Shown one piece after another: positions 58,914 to 64,000 of a stretch of 64,000 nt of DNA. The DNA comes from Apiospora phragmitis (Eukaryota > Ascomycota > Sordariomycetes > Amphisphaeriales > Apiosporaceae). The notes beneath the pieces were generated by a model, which was not told where the DNA came from, ran no database searches, and saw only the letters and a program-made list of their open reading frames with translations. The stretch lies in contig JAQQWL010000003.1 of the NCBI GenBank assembly GCA_038363925.1, forward strand, positions 1,178,001 through 1,242,000, in the 5' to 3' direction. The translations under genes were made by a program, and so were the position numbers. Position 1 is the first letter of the stretch, and each line of letters opens with the position of its first letter.

Positions 58914-60086
58914 ATTGGCCTTGGGTATATCGTTCGAAACGGGAGCTGGCGTTAGGATGAACAACGAAGGTATGCCAGAAGCAGTCAAAAGCTCATTGCC
59001 TTGCACTTGACGAGGCATGCCTTCGTCTATGTAAGTAGCCAGGCCGCCCCATTCTTTCGGTTGGTAGTGTGTACTTCCAAAGACAAATATTATGCCTGCC
59101 GGGGTTGGACTCGCCAGAAGGCCCGGCCGGATGCAACCAGGGCCAGTGAGTAATTCTCGCCTCGGTATGCAGTCTCCTGCAAGGGCAACATCGTACCATG
59201 CGAGGTGAAGAGATTTCATCCCAGGGGTGATTTCCTTTACGAACAAATCCAAGCCCAAATTTATTTCCTCCGCGGATGAACTCCCAATGGAGACGGGCCT
59301 TTAGTCACCGATCTAGGTGGTAGTGAAATTTTAGCATTCATGCCGCTCCATAATACAGTTGCCTGATTGAGCTCTATGGCGGTCCAGACGCCCAGAGAGC
59401 CCAGGAAGCCAAGAAAGCCGAGCTGTGCCGCACCGCTGTGACACGCTGTGCCACGCTGTGCCACGCTGCGCCGTACACATGCGCTATCGATACCACCATG
59501 CTGCTTTGGGGATATTCCATAGCGTACCGAGATTGTATCCATTCTGGGCGAAGCTCAATGGCACTCGGTCCAAGCTGGTTTCGGAACGGGCCGTTTGGAT
59601 CTCAGGGTTTAAAGTTGTCGATAGTAAATGATGACTGGATAAAAACGGTTTTGGTGGGGTGATCCACATGCCCACTCCGCTGTGTGTCTGACAACCGCAT
59701 TCGGTCCGCAGGACGGCTGCTCAAAACGAAATAAGCACTCCGAAGGTTCACACCAGGATGAGTTTACGTTGTCTTCCGATAGCTGCCTAGGGGATACTGC
59801 AAAAAATGATGGTTGGTCATAATCATGCAAGGATGGGGCGCGAGGCTCCGGTAATAGCATGTGTTGAGTCCAGACTCGGAGACCTCTCCCGGACACCACC
59901 GGACTAGAATCCTGGCTGCTGTGTTACTGCGTGTAGTATGGTAGGGTATATTATCCGCCCCTCATGCTTGCGTTTACTCCTGGCTGATACTCATCAATTC
60001 CGGTATTCTTCTTCTGTGAACTTGCTGTCTCCCCCATCGAAGCCCTGTTCATCTATCCCAACAGGCACTTCGAGACCCAAGCCATC
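58914..60086. promoter_or_regulatory. Shared intergenic region of divergent metallopeptidase and chitinase genes
   Basis: About 1.2 kb between two genes transcribed outwards, both probably secreted. The frame extending from 58,913 to 59,258 on the minus strand is an upstream continuation of exon 1 and lies before the signal-peptide Met. No transcription-factor site is assigned. Confidence 0.45.
59431..59471. repeat. 10-bp tandem repeat cacgctgtgc
   Basis: Three direct units at 59,442-59,471 (the last with one change) preceded by a degenerate unit, within the divergent intergenic region. It could be a slippage repeat or a cluster of binding sites. Confidence 0.6.
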
Positions 60087-63000
60087 ATGGCAGCGACGGG
60101 GCGGCGGGTGTTCGGGGCAGCGGCGTCATGCGCTTTGCTGCTCCCTCCTTCACCAGCCCGGTCTCACTTATGCCGAGACCACCACATCTACTACTTTTTT
60201 TCCGAGCTGAGTCCCTGTCCGGCCAGCTGTGGTAGCGCCTTTCCCCGAGACTGGACCGTCTACCCGTCCGTCTCGCGTCTGGCCTTCTGCTCAGAGCCGA
60301 TTCTCTTTGACCTGAACCTATACAACCCCGTCAACGACAGCTCCAGCGGCTCCAACGTTCGCGCTTGCACCGTTGGGAGTGGGCCTGTCAATACCAAAAG
60401 CACAAGGAGAGAAACCTCTGATGGCGGTGATGATGTTCATGTCTGCTCTTCCTCTGTAGCCCCAACTACGACAGCTCTTAAGTTCGGTCGTCGTGGCCCA
60501 ACAGCAGACGCCAAAGATGCTACCAGCGCGCTGAACCATGTGCAAGAATACTTGGACTCTTCCACGGACTGCACCAAGAGAATCATGCTGGGCGCCTCCA
60601 ACGGCACTATTGTCGGCGTGTATGCAGGTCACGCCTTGAGCAAGACGGCGGCGCAGGCCGTCATCCAGAAGCTTCAGAGCCAGGCTCAGCTTGGTGCTTC
60701 TGCCAATATGATGGCCGTACAGCTTTGTGACGGGTCGAGAGACCGACACCACGTCCTGGGTGCCGCCCTTTCCCTCGACGGCGATATCGCCGCAGTTCAA
60801 GCCGCCCTCGCCGCCTGGAATAACGGAACCTGCGCGGGCGGTTTTGACAGGGTAGAGACGTTGTCCCCGGTCGGGATCATGGAGGCCCCGCAGCACAGAA
60901 GGAATGCCACAGCCTTTCTGACTAGCTCCAACTTCACAACACATCATTCCGGTCACCTTTTGTCCCGGGCGTCGGGCTACTGCACGACCCAGACAGTGGA
61001 GGACGGCGACTCCTGCTGGTCACTGGCCAACGCCTGTGGCATCTCGCTGGATGAGTTTTACAAGTTCACACCGGCGGACAAATGTTCCACTCTCCAAAAG
61101 GGCCAAAAGGTCTGCTGCGACAAAGGCTCTCTCAAGCCGCTTCCCCAAGACAACGGCACTTGCTATACGCACACCGTCGAGGCCGGCGACAATTGCTACG
61201 ACATCGGTCTGCCCTGGACCCTTAGCATGCAAGACGTAGCAGACTTGAACGACAAGAAGACCTGGGGCTGGAGCGGCTGTGGAAACCTGCCCGTCGGCCT
61301 GCAGATCTGCCTCAGCGAGGGCTACCCCCCCGCGCCGGCCGAGCTCTCCAACGCCGTCTGCGGCCCCCAGAAACCTGGCACCAAGTTCGACGGCCCCGTG
61401 ACCGACACCGAGGCCCTGGCCCACCTGAACCCATGCCCGCTCAACTCGTGTTGCAACATCTGGGGCCAGTGCGGCATCGACGATAGCTTCTGCACCGTGT
61501 CGACGGGCCCGACCGAGAACCCCGGCACCTCCCAGGCCGGTGTCTTCGGCTGCATCTCCAACTGCGGCACCGAAATCGTCAACAATGATTCGCCGCCGGC
61601 CCAGTTCCAGCGCGTGGGCTACTACGAGACGTACAACTGGGGACGCGAGTGCCTACACCAGCGTGCGGCGGGGGCCAACACCATCGGCTACACCCACATG
61701 CACTGGGCCTTTGGCAGTGTGGACATGAACATGAACATCTTCATCGATGACCAGTACGGGCAGTGGAAGGACTTCATGGCCCTCAAGGACGTCAAGAAGA
61801 TTGCATCCTTCGGCGGTTGGGGCTTCTCGACCGAGGTGGCGACCTATGCCGTGTTGCGTGCGGCCATGGCGCCAGAACGCCGGGAAAGCTTCGTCGCCAG
61901 TCTGGTCGCCTTCGCCCAAGAGTCGGGCGTAGACGGGATTGACTTTGACTGGGAGTACCCCGGAGCCCCCGATATCCCGGGAATACCTGCTGGCCAACCG
62001 TCAGATCCCGTGAACTACTTGGCCACGCTCAAAGACTTGCGAAAGGCTCTGCCGGATCATGTTTCCATCTCCATCGCCGCTCCCGCCTCCTTCTGGTACC
62101 TCCGACCCTTTCCGATTAAAGAAATTTCAGAGGTGGTTGACTACATCGTCTTCATGTCCTACGACTTACACGGTATGTGGTCTCCCATAATCCATCCATC
62201 AGAGAATCACACTAACATCCATCACCAGGTCAATGGGACTACGGAAGTACGTGGGCATCTCAGGGCTGTGCGGCCGGCAACTGCCTGCGCAGCCATGTCA
62301 ACCAAACAGAGGTTCTTTTGGGACTGTCCATGATCACCAAAGCTGGCGTGTCGCCCACCAAAATTATGGTGGGTGAGTCCAGCTACGGGCGGTCTTTCAA
62401 CATGGCCAGCGCCGGCTGCACTGGGCCAACGTGTCTCTACACGGGCAGCAGTAGCCAGTCTGATGCCACGCCCGGTCGCTGTACCAACACCGGTGGCTAT
62501 CTGGCTAACGCCGAGATCAACGAGATTCTGGCGGATAAGTCCCGATCTGTGCAGTCCTGGCACGACGACGAGACGGCTTCGGACTACCTGGTTTATGATG
62601 GTGGGTGCTCCCCCAGGATGGTGCAATGAATATTATTTGTGTGATTGCTAACAAAAGTTTCCCAGATCTACAATGGGTTGCCTACATGTCAGCAGAAACA
62701 AAAGAGGCCCGGCGCGAGAAGTGGAAGAATCTGAACTTCCTCGGAACCATTGATTGGGCCACGGACTTGCAGGAATTCAGCTCGGCAGACAGCCTGGGAC
62801 CTTCGGGCAACTACGACCAGGATGTTTGTGTGAACGTCTTTGACGATATGATCTGGGACTGGGTCAACCCGGCTGTCGCCGCCCCGGTGAACTGCACCAA
62901 CCTGCTGCAACCATCGCCGCTGCCGTCCGTCGTGACGCTCACGGCGTTTACGACCATCACCTTCGTCTCGGGGGGTCAGATCAGCACGACGGACATCTCG

Positions 63001-64000
63001 ACTGTCTTCCCGGTTTCCGAGGTCAACTTCCAGCCCTTTACCGTGGGCGACGCCGACGTGGTCGATGGCTCAGTCCTGGTGTACCACCCCGTGCCGCGAA
63101 TCACGGCAGATCCCATCGCACTGCACGTCCCTCCTGGCTGGACTGTGACTGCTGCTGGAGGAAAGCCCGGCGAAACGCCTCCCTCGGCCACCACCATCGG
63201 TTTGCCGCATGGGCAGCCCAGCGGCGCCGCCAGCAGCACGACCACTACCACCACCTCATCCGACGCAGCAGGGTTTCTCCTCATCCCCTGGCTGCCGACG
63301 GTCAGCTATCCGCTCCCGCCCATGGTCACGCCTAAGATTGTCGCACCCACGAGCCTGCCTCCGGACGACCGGCGTCCCGTTCCTGCCCCTCCGGTACCCA
63401 ACGTGAAGGACTGCACTGGGCCTGGATGCAGTCGCGGAGATGACTGCATGGGCGACGACTGTATCCGGGGTGGTGACTGCATCGGACCGGACTGCACGGC
63501 CGGCGGCCAATGTCGCGGGCCCGCTTGTGTGCGAGGCGGACAGTGCATAGGAGATAAGTGTACCCAGGGCGGAGGCTGCGAGGGCGATGATTGTGTCGAG
63601 GGAGGCGGCTGTTCCGGCCCTTCGTGCACCCAAGGCGGCGGCTGCAAGGGATCTGGCTGCAACAAGGGCGGTAACTGCGTCAAGACGCCACTTCAAGATT
63701 GCGGGTCGGGTGGTTGCACCGGTCCCAACTGCGGCTGTGTCGGCATGTGGTGCGCCAATCGCATCACCATCAGCGTGTTGCCGCCGCCGCCGACGAGTGG
63801 GCCGTCTCCCCCAAGGCCAAGCCGACCTGCTTGACGGGCTGCCCTACGCTCCCCCGAGACAAGCCCTGCAACCTGCAGCAGTGCCCGCCCGGCCGCATGC
63901 CGACGGCGCCCCGGTGCACGACGCAGGTGGCGGCACGGGACTGCACCGAGATGGTGAGCAGCACGGCCGTGCAGACAATACCCACCACAAGTTGGTCCAC
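60087..64000 (+). CDS. GH18 chitinase, class V subgroup C type, with LysM and chitin-binding domains (3' end outside window)
   Basis: Hydrolyses chitin outside the cell. Exons 60,087-62,172, 62,229-62,600 and from 62,666; introns of 56 and 65 bp join in phase (the first inside DLHGQWDYGS). Order: signal peptide-like N-terminus (AAASCALLLPPSPARS), Cys-containing N-domain (CPASCG, DWTVY), two LysM-like units (residues ~300-350, CTTQTVEDGDSCWSLANACG; ~355-410, CYTHTVEAGDNCYDIG), a hevein-type domain (NPCPLNSCCNIWGQCG), then the GH18 barrel with the catalytic DxxDxDxE as DGIDFDWE. After a Thr/Pro-rich linker comes a Cys-rich repeat tail. The frame stops at 63,834, but from about 63,790 another frame reads on as Cys/Thr-rich protein to the window end, so an intron or single-base shift is likely. 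The family resembles killer-toxin alpha-subunit-like chitinases. Confidence 0.85.
63400..63735 (+). repeat. Cys/Gly-rich tandem repeat coding region in the chitinase tail
   Basis: About nine units of 11 residues of the form GG-x-C-x-G-x-x-C-x-x (for example GGDCIGPDCTA, GGQCRGPACVR, GGQCIGDKCTQ, GGGCEGDDCVE, GGGCSGPSCTQ), so a 33-bp period in DNA. The arrangement could give disulfide-linked turns, and the repeat number may vary between strains. Confidence 0.8.

Noticed and set aside
60318..60956. 212-codon minus-strand frame opposite the chitinase
   Set aside because: Shadow of the chitinase N-domain coding region; no family features.
63256..63696. Minus-strand Ala- or Pro/Gln-rich frames opposite the Cys repeat
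   Set aside because: Regular 33-bp repeats produce repetitive open frames on both strands; the plus strand continues the chitinase.
1..64000. CRISPR arrays, bacterial operons or telomeric repeats
   Set aside because: Introns, RIP and protein families indicate a fungus. Repeats found are transposon ends or minisatellites, and no TTAGGG arrays were seen.

Overview
The window looks like a filamentous ascomycete chromosome segment, probably Pezizomycotina. The evidence is short introns with GT..AG ends and CTAAC-type branch sites, fungal protein families, and repeat-induced point mutation (RIP). About two thirds of the window is extremely AT-rich transposon DNA in which TG and CA dinucleotides are almost absent and conserved codons carry G-to-A or C-to-T changes. 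The rest is four islands of normal base composition that hold the genes.

Transposon blocks. (1) 1-21,818: three Ty3/Gypsy copies (A, B, D), two short Ty1/Copia copies (C1, C2) and the pieces of a pogo/Fot1-type DNA transposon they broke up. (2) 22,764-24,622: a nearly complete pogo/Fot1 element (P1) with terminal inverted repeats and a TA target duplication. (3) 28,372-33,426: a second pogo subfamily (P4) split by a 3.2 kb Copia copy (C3). (4) 38,387-50,482: a nested stack. The outer layer is a Copia element (C4) that keeps gag, integrase and reverse transcriptase remnants. It is interrupted by pogo elements P2 and P3, a reversed Copia piece (C5), and a third DNA transposon family (E) that itself carries a solo Copia LTR.

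Gene islands. Island 1 (25.1-28.4 kb) holds an MFS efflux transporter with two single-base frameshifts and a remnant that looks like the C-terminus of a Pth11/SAT4-type membrane protein. Island 2 (33.4-38.4 kb) holds a C-terminal fragment resembling large 2OG-Fe(II) oxygenase-domain proteins, a Pth11/SAT4-like receptor with a premature stop and no C-terminus, a hypothetical ORF, and a COMT-type O-methyltransferase with two frameshifts. Transporter, methyltransferase and receptor-like genes, all damaged, are consistent with a decayed secondary-metabolism locus invaded by transposons; that is inference. Island 3 (50.5-54.1 kb) has an intact BTB-type gene, a small Nup98-like fragment and the C-terminal half of a sugar transporter. 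Island 4 (54.1-64.0 kb) has an intact F-box/LRR gene, a secreted zincin-like metallopeptidase, and a divergently transcribed multidomain GH18 chitinase (LysM, hevein-type domain, Cys-rich tail) that probably continues past the window.

The most distinctive non-gene signals are: a 17-bp direct-repeat period at every readable P-family terminus and in an orphan repeat array; an unmutated 130-bp LTR-like insertion with a perfect 5-bp target duplication inside one Copia copy, its empty site visible in another copy; and two Copia copies that lack integrase and reverse transcriptase while keeping gag and the RNase H end.
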